A program made the position numbers and the translations under genes. 64,000 nt of DNA from Nitrosomonas sp. HPC101 (GTDB lineage: Bacteria > Pseudomonadota > Gammaproteobacteria > Burkholderiales > Nitrosomonadaceae): NCBI RefSeq assembly GCF_009833125.1, contig NZ_QRCC01000001.1, positions 1 to 64,000 of the forward strand, in the 5' to 3' direction. Positions 1 to 9,281 of the stretch are shown here, one piece after another. The first letter of the stretch is position 1; each line of letters starts with the position of its first letter. A model generated the notes under the pieces. The model was not told the origin of the DNA and did not search any database. It saw nothing but the letters and a program-made list of their open reading frames with translations.

Positions 1-181
1 TATTGCTGTCAGCAGTGTTGGTATTGCCATTAGCTGTGCTGGCTTGGCTTCCATCACCCTTGACAGCAGCGGAATCTGCTGCATTTGCCAATGGTACTGC
101 ATCAGCAGCCCAAGCATTACCAGCGAAACCAAAAGCCAGAACGATACTGGCAGCCAGAATTTTTTTAGAAAATTGATCCAT
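1..181 (-). CDS. Secreted Ala/Asn-rich protein, N-terminal part only
   Basis: Reading leftwards from an ATG at 181 there are 60 codons before the window edge, so the C-terminus is missing. The product begins MDQFSKKILAAS and has a clear signal peptide: a short lysine-bearing n-region, a hydrophobic stretch, and a likely AWA-AD cleavage near residue 25. The mature part seen so far is rich in Ala, Asn, Ser, Thr and Asp, as in low-complexity exported proteins. The start is supported by an AAGGAAA ribosome site 6 bases upstream. Function cannot be named from this fragment. Confidence 0.7.
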   Translation of the reverse strand, partial: MDQFSKKILAASIVLAFGFAGNAWAADAVPLANAADSAAVKGDGSQASTANGNTNTADSN

Positions 182-862
182 GGTATTTTCCTTAATATCA
201 ATTATTTAATTAAAAAATATAGATATTACAAACATCTATTTTACAACTCCGACAAGGTCAGCGGTCAGCACCATCGCCAACCATACTCCTTGTGGAATTG
301 GAATAGTAGAAGCATTCCAAGACAAGAACAATACTGCAATTGCATACAAGCCATACTGATTTAAAAATAAAGAGCCATGCAATTTGGCAGAGAACTTTTA
401 TGCGGATATGCAGTACACAATCCATGCTCAAGTAACCTCTGATCAAGTCTTTCATGAACCGCATTGCAGGAAAAATCGTAATAATCGCAAGAAGCGCGAC
501 ACAGTGAGTGAGTGCATAATTTTTCCGTAACCCTTTGGGACACTATGGAATTGAATCAGAGGCCCCTTCACTATATTTTATATCTATTCAGGTGAATACA
601 TTTAGAAAGACATGTTTGCTCATCATGAAACTAATATCCTAACGTCGAAAAATTTTACAACCACCAACAAAATACGTTTCCCAGCAGAGAATTATGATTA
701 AAAATCATTGAGTTGCATTTATTGGCATAAATTCTGCTTGTTATAAGATATGCATTGATAGCACGCATCAAGATGTTCTTATTGCCTTGGCTCACATGGC
801 ATTCACAACAGCCCAAATGGCCATAGCAAGAGTAAAGCTTTGACAAAACTGGAGTGGAATTT
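182..862. other. Intergenic spacer, AT-rich, with one repeat copy
   Basis: About 680 bases separate the leftward secreted protein from the rightward HTH gene. Both promoters must lie here because the genes diverge. The only recognisable content is a dispersed repeat at 433-566. The short antisense frames across it carry no family signature and look like chance readings through the repeat. Confidence 0.6.
433..566. repeat. Dispersed repeat copy A, IS-end-like, inverted termini
   Basis: The left end reads AACCTCTGATCAAG and the right end, on the other strand, GCCTCTGATTCAAT, so the two ends form imperfect terminal inverted repeats about 130 bases apart. The left 65-70 bases align at roughly 80-85 percent with 48191-48258, including the identical 17-mer ATCGCAAGAAGCGCGAC. 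There is no coding capacity for a transposase. It is probably a non-autonomous remnant mobilised by a transposase encoded elsewhere; family assignment is inference. Confidence 0.6.
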
Positions 863-1159
863 ATGGACTATAAAAAACATGAGCGCTTACCTCGATCGCA
901 TTACACTCTGCTTGAGGCCAGCCATGAAATAAAAACAACCAGTACAAAAATCCTCGCACAGTATCTCAACCGATCTCCAGCAACCATTCGGACTCAATTC
1001 CAGAGAATTATGGCGCTTCTTGGAGTTCATTCCAGATACGAGGCACTGCGCAAAGCAGAGGAAGCAGGTCTAATCAGACAAAATATACGTTCTGCCCCTG
1101 CCTGGGAAGAAAGAAGAAAGAAATTCACCACAAGTTTGGCAGTTAACTCCAGACCATAG
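863..1159 (+). CDS. Small solo LuxR-type helix-turn-helix protein
   Basis: This 98-residue protein is essentially one DNA-binding domain. The segment from about residue 28 to 73 (ILAQYLNRSPATIRT, then RIMALLGVHSRYEAL and EEAGLI) matches the LuxR/GerE HTH pattern, in which the recognition helix is followed by 'LGV.SR.EAL..A...GL'. No receiver or autoinducer domain is present. I chose the ATG at 863 because a CTGGAG site sits 8 bases upstream; an in-frame GTG at 854 overlaps that site. The gene stands alone between divergent and convergent neighbours, so its target is not indicated. It could be an orphan regulator or a relic of a larger LuxR protein. Confidence 0.65.
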   Translation: MDYKKHERLPRSHYTLLEASHEIKTTSTKILAQYLNRSPATIRTQFQRIMALLGVHSRYEALRKAEEAGLIRQNIRSAPAWEERRKKFTTSLAVNSRP

Positions 1160-1326
1160 AGCATTTGTATACAGCCAATTTTTCAGCAGCATCTTATTTC
1201 TAAGTGTTCTGACAGAGAATCATATTTTTTATGGCAGCCTGCACGGGTGTGTCACACACGACTTCTGCCCATATTGCGATGATCTGATAAAAACAGGCAT
1301 CACTTGCATATGATTCAGTAGGCTGA

Positions 1327-2520
1327 TCAGCCCAACAAACTGGCAATACGCTTGACAGCTTCCCGGAGATTTTCCATGGAGGTTGCAAATGATAGCCGTA
1401 TATATCCTTCGCAACCAAAGGCTGACCCTGGCACAACAGCTACTTCGGCTTGTTCCAGTAAATAACCACAAAATGCTACATCATTGCTATCCCGCAAAAT
1501 CTGCTGCGACTGTAACCGGCTGATTGCCTGTCTTGCATCCACAAAAGCGTAAAAAGCGCCTTCGGATAGCAAACAATGAATACCTGTTATGGAATTCAGG
1601 GCATCTGTCAGAAACCGGTTACGTTCCTTGAAAGCTTCCACCATTGGAATCATGCAGGATTGATCGCCATTTAATGCAGCTTCGGCCGCCATCTGGGCAA
1701 TAGAGTTCGGACTGGATGTGCTTTGTGACTGAATATTTTCCATCGCGGTAACAATCGCTGACGGTCCGCCACAATAACCAATTCGCCAGCCGGTCATAGC
1801 ATAAGCCTTGGATACACCATTGAGGACAACAGTGCGTGTCTTGAGATCAGGACAGGCATTCAGAATATTAACGAATTCATCTCCGGCCAGAAGAACATGC
1901 TCATACATATCATCGGTCGCGATCAGAACTTCCGGGTGTTTGCGCAATACCTCCCCCAACGCCTGCAATTCTTTCAAGCTGTAAACACTGCCGGAAGGGT
2001 TGCCCGGGCTGTTGAGAACAAACATGCGGGTTCTGGGTGTGATCGCCTGCTCCAGCTGATCAGCCGATATTTTGAATTTCTCTTCAATGCCTGCGTGGAT
2101 AAATACAGGTTTCCCCTGTGCAATTAATACGATATCCGGATAAGAAACCCAGTATGGTGCCGGGATAATGACTTCATCACCCGGATCAATCGTAGCCAAT
2201 ACCAGATTAAAGAAACTTTGTTTACCTCCGCTGGAGACCAAAATTTCTCCAGCAGTAAAATCCAGAAAATTTTCCCGCTCGAATTTCGAGATGATTGCCT
2301 GCTTCAAGGATGCAGTGCCACCCACAGCTGTATACTTAGTAAAGCCATTCCGAATTGCTGTAATCGCCGCATCCTTGATATGCAGTGGCGTATCGAAATC
2401 CGGCTCACCCGCTCCCAGGCCAATAATATTTTTCCCTTCTGCCTTGAGCCTGGCCGCTTTGGCAGTGACTGCCAGGGTGGGTGAAGGTTTTATAGCCTGA
2501 ACGCGTTGCGAAAGTTTCAC
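1327..2520 (-). CDS. PLP-dependent aspartate-type aminotransferase (class I)
   Basis: The 397-residue product belongs to fold-type I aminotransferases of the aspartate/prephenate (AspB/AatA) group. It transfers an amino group between aspartate and 2-oxoglutarate in the cytosol, feeding amino-acid synthesis. Visible signatures are the N-terminal GLGAGEPDFDTP, the NSPGNPSG loop that contacts PLP, and the cofactor lysine in NGVSKAYAMTGWRIGY. The C-terminal G-YIRLSFATS carries the substrate-carboxylate arginine. The reading frame opens further upstream, but I take the GTG at 2520 because AGGAG lies 7 bases before it and the protein then begins (V)KLSQRVQAIKPSPT, as family members do. It diverges from uvrB across 63 bases. 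Exact substrate preference cannot be read from sequence. Confidence 0.9.
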   Translation of the reverse strand: MKLSQRVQAIKPSPTLAVTAKAARLKAEGKNIIGLGAGEPDFDTPLHIKDAAITAIRNGFTKYTAVGGTASLKQAIISKFERENFLDFTAGEILVSSGGKQSFFNLVLATIDPGDEVIIPAPYWVSYPDIVLIAQGKPVFIHAGIEEKFKISADQLEQAITPRTRMFVLNSPGNPSGSVYSLKELQALGEVLRKHPEVLIATDDMYEHVLLAGDEFVNILNACPDLKTRTVVLNGVSKAYAMTGWRIGYCGGPSAIVTAMENIQSQSTSSPNSIAQMAAEAALNGDQSCMIPMVEAFKERNRFLTDALNSITGIHCLLSEGAFYAFVDARQAISRLQSQQILRDSNDVAFCGYLLEQAEVAVVPGSAFGCEGYIRLSFATSMENLREAVKRIASLLG

Positions 2521-2583
2521 GAGACAGCTCCTGATGTGTGTGATTTGCACATGTTAAAATCAACAACCAACTAAGTTTAGGAT

Positions 2584-4698
2584 GTGACGATCAAACCTGT
2601 GATTATTACCTTTCCGGACAGTCCTTACAAGCTCAATCAGGCATTTCAGCCGGCGGGTGATCAACCGGAAGCAATCCGTAAGCTGGTGGATGGCATAGAA
2701 TCAGGCCTGTCATTCCAGACGCTATTAGGCGTAACCGGATCCGGCAAAACATTCACCATTGCCAACATGATTGCGCGGCTTGGACGTCCCGCCATCATCA
2801 TGGCCCCCAACAAGACACTGGCAGCGCAGCTCTATGCCGAAATGCGTGAGTTTTTTCCGGAAAATGCAGTCGAGTATTTTGTCTCCTACTACGATTACTA
2901 TCAACCGGAAGCCTATGTGCCGTCCCGCGATCTGTTCATTGAAAAGGATTCAAGCATCAACGAACATATCGAACAGATGCGTCTCTCTGCCACAAAGTCC
3001 CTGCTTGAGCGGGATGATGCCATCATCGTTGCCTCGGTATCCTGTATTTACGGTATCGGCGATCCGGTTGATTACCACGGTATGATTCTACATGTGCGTG
3101 AACACGAAAAAACCACGCAGCGCGATATCATTCAGCGCTTGGCAGATATGCAGTATCAGCGCAACGAATTTGAATTTGCGCGCGGCACCTTTCGTGTACG
3201 GGGGGACGTGCTGGACGTCTTCCCGGCAGAAAACTCGGAAACTGCTCTGCGCATTTCCCTGTTCGATGACGAAGTGGAGGGCATGGCGCTGTTTGATCCA
3301 CTCACCGGACATACCCGACAGAAAGTTTCACGCTATACAGTCTATCCCTCCAGCCATTATGTCACACCACGCAGCACCACCCTGCGTGCGATCGAAACCA
3401 TCAAAACCGAACTTGCCGAACGATTATGCCACCTCTATGAAAATCAGAAGCTGGTAGAAACCCAGCGTCTGGAGCAACGTACTCGTTTCGATCTGGAAAT
3501 GTTGAACGAGCTGGGTTTTTGTAAGGGAATCGAAAATTATTCCCGTCATCTATCCGGCCGACAGCCGGGCGATCCCCCTCCCACACTTATCGATTATCTG
3601 CCGAAGAATGCGCTGATGATCATTGATGAAAGCCATGTCACTGTTCCCCAGATCGGTGGCATGTATAAAGGAGATCGCTCAAGAAAGGAAAATCTGGTGG
3701 CGTATGGATTCCGCCTGCCTTCTGCGCTGGATAACCGACCACTCCGGTTTGAAGAATTCGAAAAACTGATGCCGCAAACTATTTTTGTTTCCGCCACACC
3801 GGCAGAGTATGAAATACAGCACAGCGGCCAGATCGTCGAACAGGTCGTTCGGCCAACCGGTCTGGTGGATCCGGTAGTCATGATCCGTCCGGTTGCCACT
3901 CAGGTAGATGACCTGATGTCAGAAGTATCGATGCGTACCAGACAAGGCGAGCGCACATTGGTCACTACCTTGACCAAGCGCATGGCAGAAGACCTGACAG
4001 ACTACTTCTCTGATCATGGTATCCGGGTACGTTATCTGCATTCTGATATTGACACCGTCGAGCGGGTTGAAATCATTCGTGACCTGCGTCTGGGAAAATT
4101 TGATGTCCTGGTCGGAATTAACCTGTTGCGGGAAGGATTGGATATTCCAGAAGTGTCACTGGTCGGCATACTGGATGCAGACAAGGAAGGTTTTCTGCGT
4201 TCGGAACGCTCGTTGATCCAGACCATGGGTCGCGCCGCCCGGCATGTTAACGGCACAGTCATTCTCTACGCTGACCGGATAACCGGCTCCATGCGGCGCG
4301 CCATCGACGAAACCGAACGGCGGCGCGACAAACAGAAACAGTTTAACCAGCAACACAATATTACGCCACGCGGGGTCAGCAAACGGATCAAGGATTTGAT
4401 CGATGGTGTTTACGACATCAGGGGGGCGACAGAACACCAGAAAGTTGCGCAGATTCAGGCGCGCTATGCAACCATGGATGAAACGCAGCTTGCAAAAGAA
4501 ATTCAGCGGTTGGAGAAAAGTATGTTGGAAGCAGCTAAAAACATGGAATTCGAGCAAGCTGCCCGGTATCGTGATGAGATAAAAAACCTCAAAAGCAAAC
4601 TGTTCACCGGCATGATAGATCCCGCCGAGATTGAGGAAATTCCACAGCCAGCCATCAAAAAATCAGGCAAAAAACCCAGAAAATCTCTGCGGACCTGA
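2584..4698 (+). CDS. uvrB: Excinuclease ABC subunit B
   Basis: UvrB is the damage-verifying helicase-like subunit of nucleotide excision repair, working with UvrA and UvrC. The 704-residue protein shows Walker A GVTGSGKT at residues 49-56, the aromatic beta-hairpin [12 protein letters not shown] just after residue 100 that probes damaged DNA, the Walker B-type IIDESH, helicase motifs such as GRAARH, and a C-terminal UVR segment ([10 protein letters not shown]) for UvrC contact. A basic tail of about 25 residues follows. The start is a GTG; its Shine-Dalgarno is poorly spaced (AGGA ends one base before it), so the exact initiation site is less sure than the gene. Confidence 0.97.
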   Translation: MTIKPVIITFPDSPYKLNQAFQPAGDQPEAIRKLVDGIESGLSFQTLLGVTGSGKTFTIANMIARLGRPAIIMAPNKTLAAQLYAEMREFFPENAVEYFVSYYDYYQPEAYVPSRDLFIEKDSSINEHIEQMRLSATKSLLERDDAIIVASVSCIYGIGDPVDYHGMILHVREHEKTTQRDIIQRLADMQYQRNEFEFARGTFRVRGDVLDVFPAENSETALRISLFDDEVEGMALFDPLTGHTRQKVSRYTVYPSSHYVTPRSTTLRAIETIKTELAERLCHLYENQKLVETQRLEQRTRFDLEMLNELGFCKGIENYSRHLSGRQPGDPPPTLIDYLPKNALMIIDESHVTVPQIGGMYKGDRSRKENLVAYGFRLPSALDNRPLRFEEFEKLMPQTIFVSATPAEYEIQHSGQIVEQVVRPTGLVDPVVMIRPVATQVDDLMSEVSMRTRQGERTLVTTLTKRMAEDLTDYFSDHGIRVRYLHSDIDTVERVEIIRDLRLGKFDVLVGINLLREGLDIPEVSLVGILDADKEGFLRSERSLIQTMGRAARHVNGTVILYADRITGSMRRAIDETERRRDKQKQFNQQHNITPRGVSKRIKDLIDGVYDIRGATEHQKVAQIQARYATMDETQLAKEIQRLEKSMLEAAKNMEFEQAARYRDEIKNLKSKLFTGMIDPAEIEEIPQPAIKKSGKKPRKSLRT

Positions 4699-4918
4699 TT
4701 GAAGAAGGGTAAGTAAGCATACCACGACGTGCCAGCGCCACTTTCGCGGCGCTGCAGCAACAGTGCCTTGACACAATCCAGATAACCGATGCATTCCAAT
4801 CTGGCAGAAAGAAAGGCTGCAAGTCAATCTTGTAGATGCCGTGCAACCATTCTGATGCTCATTTCAATATATATATTTATGCAATAACGATTGAACGGGA
4901 TATTCTGATCCACATGAG

Positions 4919-6196
4919 TCAACCGGCCCAACGAAGAGTGTACGATTCTGGAAATGGCCCGGATTTATAATCCATATTTCCTTGCGGTTCCACATCCTGC
5001 TTAAGCAATACCTGCCGCACCATCTCCGGAATCATTACCATACCAACATAACGCCCCAGACACTCATGTCCACCAAAACCAAAATGGAAATAGTTGTACC
5101 AGTTACGCTGTGGAATAAATGTATCCGGTGATTCGAATGCCCGGTCATCAAACATGGCCGATAATGTCACTGGCAACACAAACGAGCCGGCTTGCAAAAC
5201 TGTTTCACGCTCTGTGCCCTTAGCAACCGTATAATTGCTGACCGCCGTACGAAACAGGTAAGGAGTAATTGGTACAAATCGCAGCGCCTCCCACACAATG
5301 CCGTCAAACTCTGTTGTGTCTTCTTTTTGTGCTGCCATTTTTGCAATAGTCAGCCATTCCTGGTGCTGAAACAAATATTGCAGGATTTGTGCCACAGCCT
5401 GCGAAGTTGTTTCAATAGCGCCGATTAATAACCCTCCAGCATTGATCCCCAGACGTTTGATATCGAAATCCAGTTCTTTGGCAAAACTGGAACGCAGCAT
5501 CCGGGTCACGATATCGTCGCGCAACCTGATAAGAATAGAAAGGGTCAGTTTCTCTGCTATGACAGCCAGAAACCGTTTAGTAACCAGCATCGTGATATAG
5601 GCTGACAATTTTTTTGAGGTTTCATTGTGACGCTCAATGATCTGCTGCGATAACTCCTTAGGCAAAAGATCAAAAGGTTGATTATGAAATGTATCGTATT
5701 GATTCCAATAAGACCATTCGATCAAATCTGCCAGTTTAGCACCGGTCAATCCAAAATAATCCTGCACCAGTGTGGCCGGAACCGTACGGCAAAACTCATT
5801 GACCACTTCGATTTGTCCATTTTTGTGGTCGAGAATCCTGCGTGAAATATCAGCCACCATGGCCCGTACCCTGGGCAAATCATCACGGTTCAGCATAAAT
5901 TGCATTAAGGATTTTTCCCTTGTGTGCAAAGCATCATCATCGTGTGCCATCAGGTAGTTATCCATTTTTGGTACATAAGGCTTGACGCTAAATACTTTGT
6001 ACATCAGTAGAATTTCTCTGACATCGTCAAACCGGGTTACCAAAGTACACTCCGGCGTTACCAGAATGGGACGTTTGTCACGCAATTCCTTGAAAAATGG
6101 CAAAGGCTCCGTATCGATCCAGCGGCGCACCAGTGAAAATTTATCAATCTCTGCTGCTGCGTCATATTGTTCCAAGTAACTTGTTGCTGCATTCAT
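4919..6196 (-). CDS. Cytochrome P450
   Basis: This 425-residue soluble P450 carries the haem-ligand loop FHFGFGGHECLGRYV with the thiolate Cys at 379, the K-helix ExxR motif (EALRF), and an I-helix segment with ETT (GAIETTSQA) where oxygen is activated. Size and lack of a membrane anchor fit the bacterial class that takes electrons from ferredoxin-type partners. A GGAG site lies 7 bases before the ATG. The gene starts 43 bases after the stop of the di-haem cytochrome on the same strand, so the two are probably one transcript. No ferredoxin or ferredoxin reductase gene is next to it. Substrate unknown. Confidence 0.93.
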   Translation of the reverse strand: MNAATSYLEQYDAAAEIDKFSLVRRWIDTEPLPFFKELRDKRPILVTPECTLVTRFDDVREILLMYKVFSVKPYVPKMDNYLMAHDDDALHTREKSLMQFMLNRDDLPRVRAMVADISRRILDHKNGQIEVVNEFCRTVPATLVQDYFGLTGAKLADLIEWSYWNQYDTFHNQPFDLLPKELSQQIIERHNETSKKLSAYITMLVTKRFLAVIAEKLTLSILIRLRDDIVTRMLRSSFAKELDFDIKRLGINAGGLLIGAIETTSQAVAQILQYLFQHQEWLTIAKMAAQKEDTTEFDGIVWEALRFVPITPYLFRTAVSNYTVAKGTERETVLQAGSFVLPVTLSAMFDDRAFESPDTFIPQRNWYNYFHFGFGGHECLGRYVGMVMIPEMVRQVLLKQDVEPQGNMDYKSGPFPESYTLRWAG

Positions 6197-6239
6197 CGTA
6201 TCACTCCATTCTCGTTATTGATCTTGGAAACTGTTTCTG

Positions 6240-8246
6240 TTACAGAGTCTTCAGGTATTCAAGCAAATCAAGCCGGTCTTTTTCATTCAAATTATGCGCC
6301 GCATACTCGTGACCAGCATTACTATTTCCGATCTTACTGGTATCAAAGGAAAATCCCTGATCATTATCTTTCAAGCCCACCTTGTATGGATCGAACTCGC
6401 GTGATCCAACATTGAAATAATCAGGACGATATTCACCGTCATCAGGATCATTTGCCCGTTTTTTAGGCAGCAGCAGATCATAAAGTGTAGGTACCGAACC
6501 ATTATGTAGATAGGGGGCCGTTGCCCAAATGCCATTCAATGGTCTTGCCTTGTAGGAATTCAAGGATGCTAATGGCATGGCAGTTGTATCTGGATCATAA
6601 AACCCCTGCTTGATCGAAGGCTTGATCTCATTGGAAAAAAAAGTCATTACAATATCCACGATCCAGTCTGCCCAGCGCTGGAAAAACCATTTATCTGCAT
6701 CCGGTGTGGCAACCACATTCAAGGTAGCCTTGGTCAGCAAGGCTGCAACCGGTGCTTTCTCATCAAGCAGAATATCGCCGGCCCCCACACTGACATACCG
6801 ATTGCGCAAAATGCCGGAATAACCACTCGCATTGATGCTATTGGCTGCCATGATAGGGTCTGTACCCACATCGCTGACTCTGGACATACGCGCGACCACA
6901 CGACGACCGGGATCTGCACGCTCTATTCGGGTATGGCACTCAACACAATGCTTATCGTACAGCGACCCGCCACGCTCGGCACTTTGCTTGTCGATAGCAC
7001 CCAGAATATCTTCCGGCCACTCGGGAGACTGCAATTTGCCCAGATGTGATTCAATCTGACGCAGGTTGTGCACATTCACCGACGAAGAAAAATTGATATT
7101 CGTGCTGCCGATGATGGTTGACAACGTCGTCCGTTTTTCTTCTTTCCAATCTAGCATGCCAAATACTCCAATTACCTCGCCAGCATTGCGACCGATCGGC
7201 CCCAGCCCGGCATTTTCCGCCAGGCCGTTCCATTGCACGTAATCATGCTGCGCAATATCCCACAGGAAAGGATAACTGACCGGGGCATTCGGCTTGTTGA
7301 ACAACGCCTGACGTAATCTTCCCAGTTGCCAGCCATCAAGCGTCTCGATCAGGCGACCTACCAAATCATCACGTTGTTCGCCGGTCATCACATTGTCGAC
7401 ATTCAGCATCAACTGATCGAACTCCTCCGGGGACATCGGATTATCCCCCATGATCTGGCCATCCAGAATCAACTCCTTCAATACACGCTTGTTCACCAAG
7501 TGTTCAAGTACCCGGTTATAGATGCGACCGAAGGCATCCAGTCGAGCATAACCGTAGGCAACATTACTACGATTGACATCGATGTAGCTGATCAGGCGCT
7601 GCTTGAATCTTTTCAGATCTTCCAGCACTTCAGATTCCGATTTGTAGTTGCCTCGTGCCAGTACATTTTTGACAAAGCGATTACGTGTTTCTTCATCCTC
7701 AAATGTATGTTTCAACGCTTTTGCCAGATCCTTCATGATGGTTTCCATATCCGCAGTAGCCGGACCACCGTCGATACGGATTCCCACGCCGTTGTAATTA
7801 ATTTGTCCGGTATGGCAGGCAGCACAGGTCAGACCAATATATTCCTTGCCTTTATAGTCGTCCTTCACCCACCCGACCGGTAATGCATCCGGATTAGTTC
7901 TGGTCGCCTTTTGTGGTAGATAGCGATAGAAATTCATATTATTATCTGCACGAAATAGCTCGGTTTTTCCCGGTTGTTCCAACACCATGAAGAAATCATA
8001 GGGCATCAGATCCGAACCTTGTGTCGTCGTGTAGAACCATAAACTATCTGCAGCATCCCACCCTTGCTCCAGATATTTAACAGTAGTGAAACTGTCACCA
8101 AATTGATCCTGTTGGACAGTCGCAGCACCTCGTTCCGGCTCATTTTCCGGGATCAGCCTGCTGGAAGGTGCTTCAATAAGTATGGTAACAAGCATGAATA
8201 GAGCCATGAAAACCAGGGTATAAACCAACACACGACGACGTAGCAC
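6240..8246 (-). CDS. RoxA-like di-haem cytochrome c (peroxidase-family) protein
   Basis: The 668-residue protein has an N-terminal membrane segment (about residues 6-24, likely an uncleaved anchor or signal) and two c-type haem sites, CAACH at 141-145 and CVECH at 434-438, about 290 residues apart. Near the C-terminus the motif LHNGSVPTLYDLL is shared with rubber oxygenase RoxA and related di-haem peroxidase-like proteins. It should act in the periplasm. It begins with GTG, with AGGAG 7 bases upstream. It lies directly upstream of the P450 gene, suggesting a joint oxidation role, although the two proteins would sit on opposite sides of the membrane. It could be a peroxidase, a RoxA-type dioxygenase or an electron carrier. 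Confidence 0.85.
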   Translation of the reverse strand: MLRRRVLVYTLVFMALFMLVTILIEAPSSRLIPENEPERGAATVQQDQFGDSFTTVKYLEQGWDAADSLWFYTTTQGSDLMPYDFFMVLEQPGKTELFRADNNMNFYRYLPQKATRTNPDALPVGWVKDDYKGKEYIGLTCAACHTGQINYNGVGIRIDGGPATADMETIMKDLAKALKHTFEDEETRNRFVKNVLARGNYKSESEVLEDLKRFKQRLISYIDVNRSNVAYGYARLDAFGRIYNRVLEHLVNKRVLKELILDGQIMGDNPMSPEEFDQLMLNVDNVMTGEQRDDLVGRLIETLDGWQLGRLRQALFNKPNAPVSYPFLWDIAQHDYVQWNGLAENAGLGPIGRNAGEVIGVFGMLDWKEEKRTTLSTIIGSTNINFSSSVNVHNLRQIESHLGKLQSPEWPEDILGAIDKQSAERGGSLYDKHCVECHTRIERADPGRRVVARMSRVSDVGTDPIMAANSINASGYSGILRNRYVSVGAGDILLDEKAPVAALLTKATLNVVATPDADKWFFQRWADWIVDIVMTFFSNEIKPSIKQGFYDPDTTAMPLASLNSYKARPLNGIWATAPYLHNGSVPTLYDLLLPKKRANDPDDGEYRPDYFNVGSREFDPYKVGLKDNDQGFSFDTSKIGNSNAGHEYAAHNLNEKDRLDLLEYLKTL

Positions 8247-8552
8247 AATAATTCTCCTAAACTCCTAAATTGACACTGGCATGAACACCAGATCGCCCCA
8301 TATTTTTCTCATAAAGCTTTATTATGAAAATTGAATGCACTGTGAGAATTCCTCAGCGGCACGTAAATGCCGTTTTCGTGACCGTGATCCTTGTTCTTGT
8401 CTAAATTAACCCGCTTACTGCCAAGTTCATTTGATTGAACCGGATCCAACTATGCTGATTAAATAATACTTTCTGCCTGCTGCAGTAAGTGGATTATTTA
8501 CAACTCTGCCAGGAAGAAAAGAAAGCGGCACAAACGGCCGTTAACTTTACAT
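8247..8552. other. Intergenic spacer with AT palindrome
   Basis: The 306 bases lie downstream of plsC and upstream of the di-haem cytochrome gene, both leftward, so this holds the cytochrome-P450 promoter. The only clear element is the perfect 12-base palindrome ATAAAGCTTTAT at 8311-8322, about 65 bases before the cytochrome start, which could be an operator. A second palindrome, AACGGCCGTT, sits close after plsC. No gene is seen. Confidence 0.5.
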
Positions 8553-9281
8553 TTATTTGATCGGCCGGTTTGTCAGGCGGCTGATGCGTGCGGTTTCGGC
8601 TTCTATCCATGCTTCTGCCTGGATCATCAGCTCGCCCGCTTCGATTCCGTCCGGATGAATCGGCTGGCCAATACTCAGGGTGATAGTACCGGGGTATTTG
8701 ATGAAGGAGTTTCTGCCCCAAAATTCCCCGGCATTGTGCGCCACCGGTACAATCACTGCACCGGTATGCACGGCCAACCAGGCGCCGCCGATGCGGTACT
8801 TACCCTTGCTGCCGGGTGGAACGCGCGTGCCTTCTGGAAAAACGACGATCCAGAAATTCTGTTTCAGTCGCTCTCTCCCCTGCTCCACGATCTGCTCCAG
8901 TGCAGCTTTACCGGCACTGCGATCGATCGCGATAGGGCTGGTCATGGCAAGCCCCCAGCCGAAGAATGGAATGCGCAGCAGTTCTTTTTTCAGCACCCAT
9001 ACCTGTGGTGGAAAAATCTGCTGCAAAGCCAGTGTTTCCCAGGCGGACTGGTGTTTAGAAAGGATGATTGACGGCTGATCCGGGATGTTTTCCCGTCCCA
9101 GCACTTCATAACGCAAGCCGCAAATAGTACGCAGCATGAACAGCATCAACCGAGTCCAGCCATAGGTAACCTGGTAGCGACGATGGGGAGGCAGCGGGAA
9201 ACACATCAGCGTAAACAGTGCATACGGTGGTGTAATGATCGCCTGCAGCAGCATATAGATTAGAGAACGCAATCTGGCCAT
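8553..9281 (-). CDS. plsC: 1-acyl-sn-glycerol-3-phosphate acyltransferase
   Basis: PlsC adds the second acyl chain to lysophosphatidic acid to give phosphatidic acid at the inner membrane. The 242-residue protein has an N-terminal hydrophobic anchor and the acyltransferase blocks: KHQSAWET (the catalytic histidine motif, with Glu in place of the usual Asp of HX4D), PIAIDRS, FPEGTR, and VPVAHNAGEFW. The start overlaps the gmhB stop by one base (TAATG), so translation is probably coupled. It is the last gene of the lnt-glyQ-glyS-gmhB-plsC operon. Confidence 0.93.
   Translation of the reverse strand: MARLRSLIYMLLQAIITPPYALFTLMCFPLPPHRRYQVTYGWTRLMLFMLRTICGLRYEVLGRENIPDQPSIILSKHQSAWETLALQQIFPPQVWVLKKELLRIPFFGWGLAMTSPIAIDRSAGKAALEQIVEQGRERLKQNFWIVVFPEGTRVPPGSKGKYRIGGAWLAVHTGAVIVPVAHNAGEFWGRNSFIKYPGTITLSIGQPIHPDGIEAGELMIQAEAWIEAETARISRLTNRPIK

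Noticed and set aside
258..543. Overlapping leftward short frames in the first spacer
   Set aside because: They read through the dispersed repeat, lack ribosome sites, and the matching repeat at 48190 is not open in a comparable way.
4733..4754. Hairpin CAGCGCC/GGCGCTG after uvrB as a terminator
   Set aside because: The stem is sound but no T-run follows on either strand; it may be only a local palindrome.
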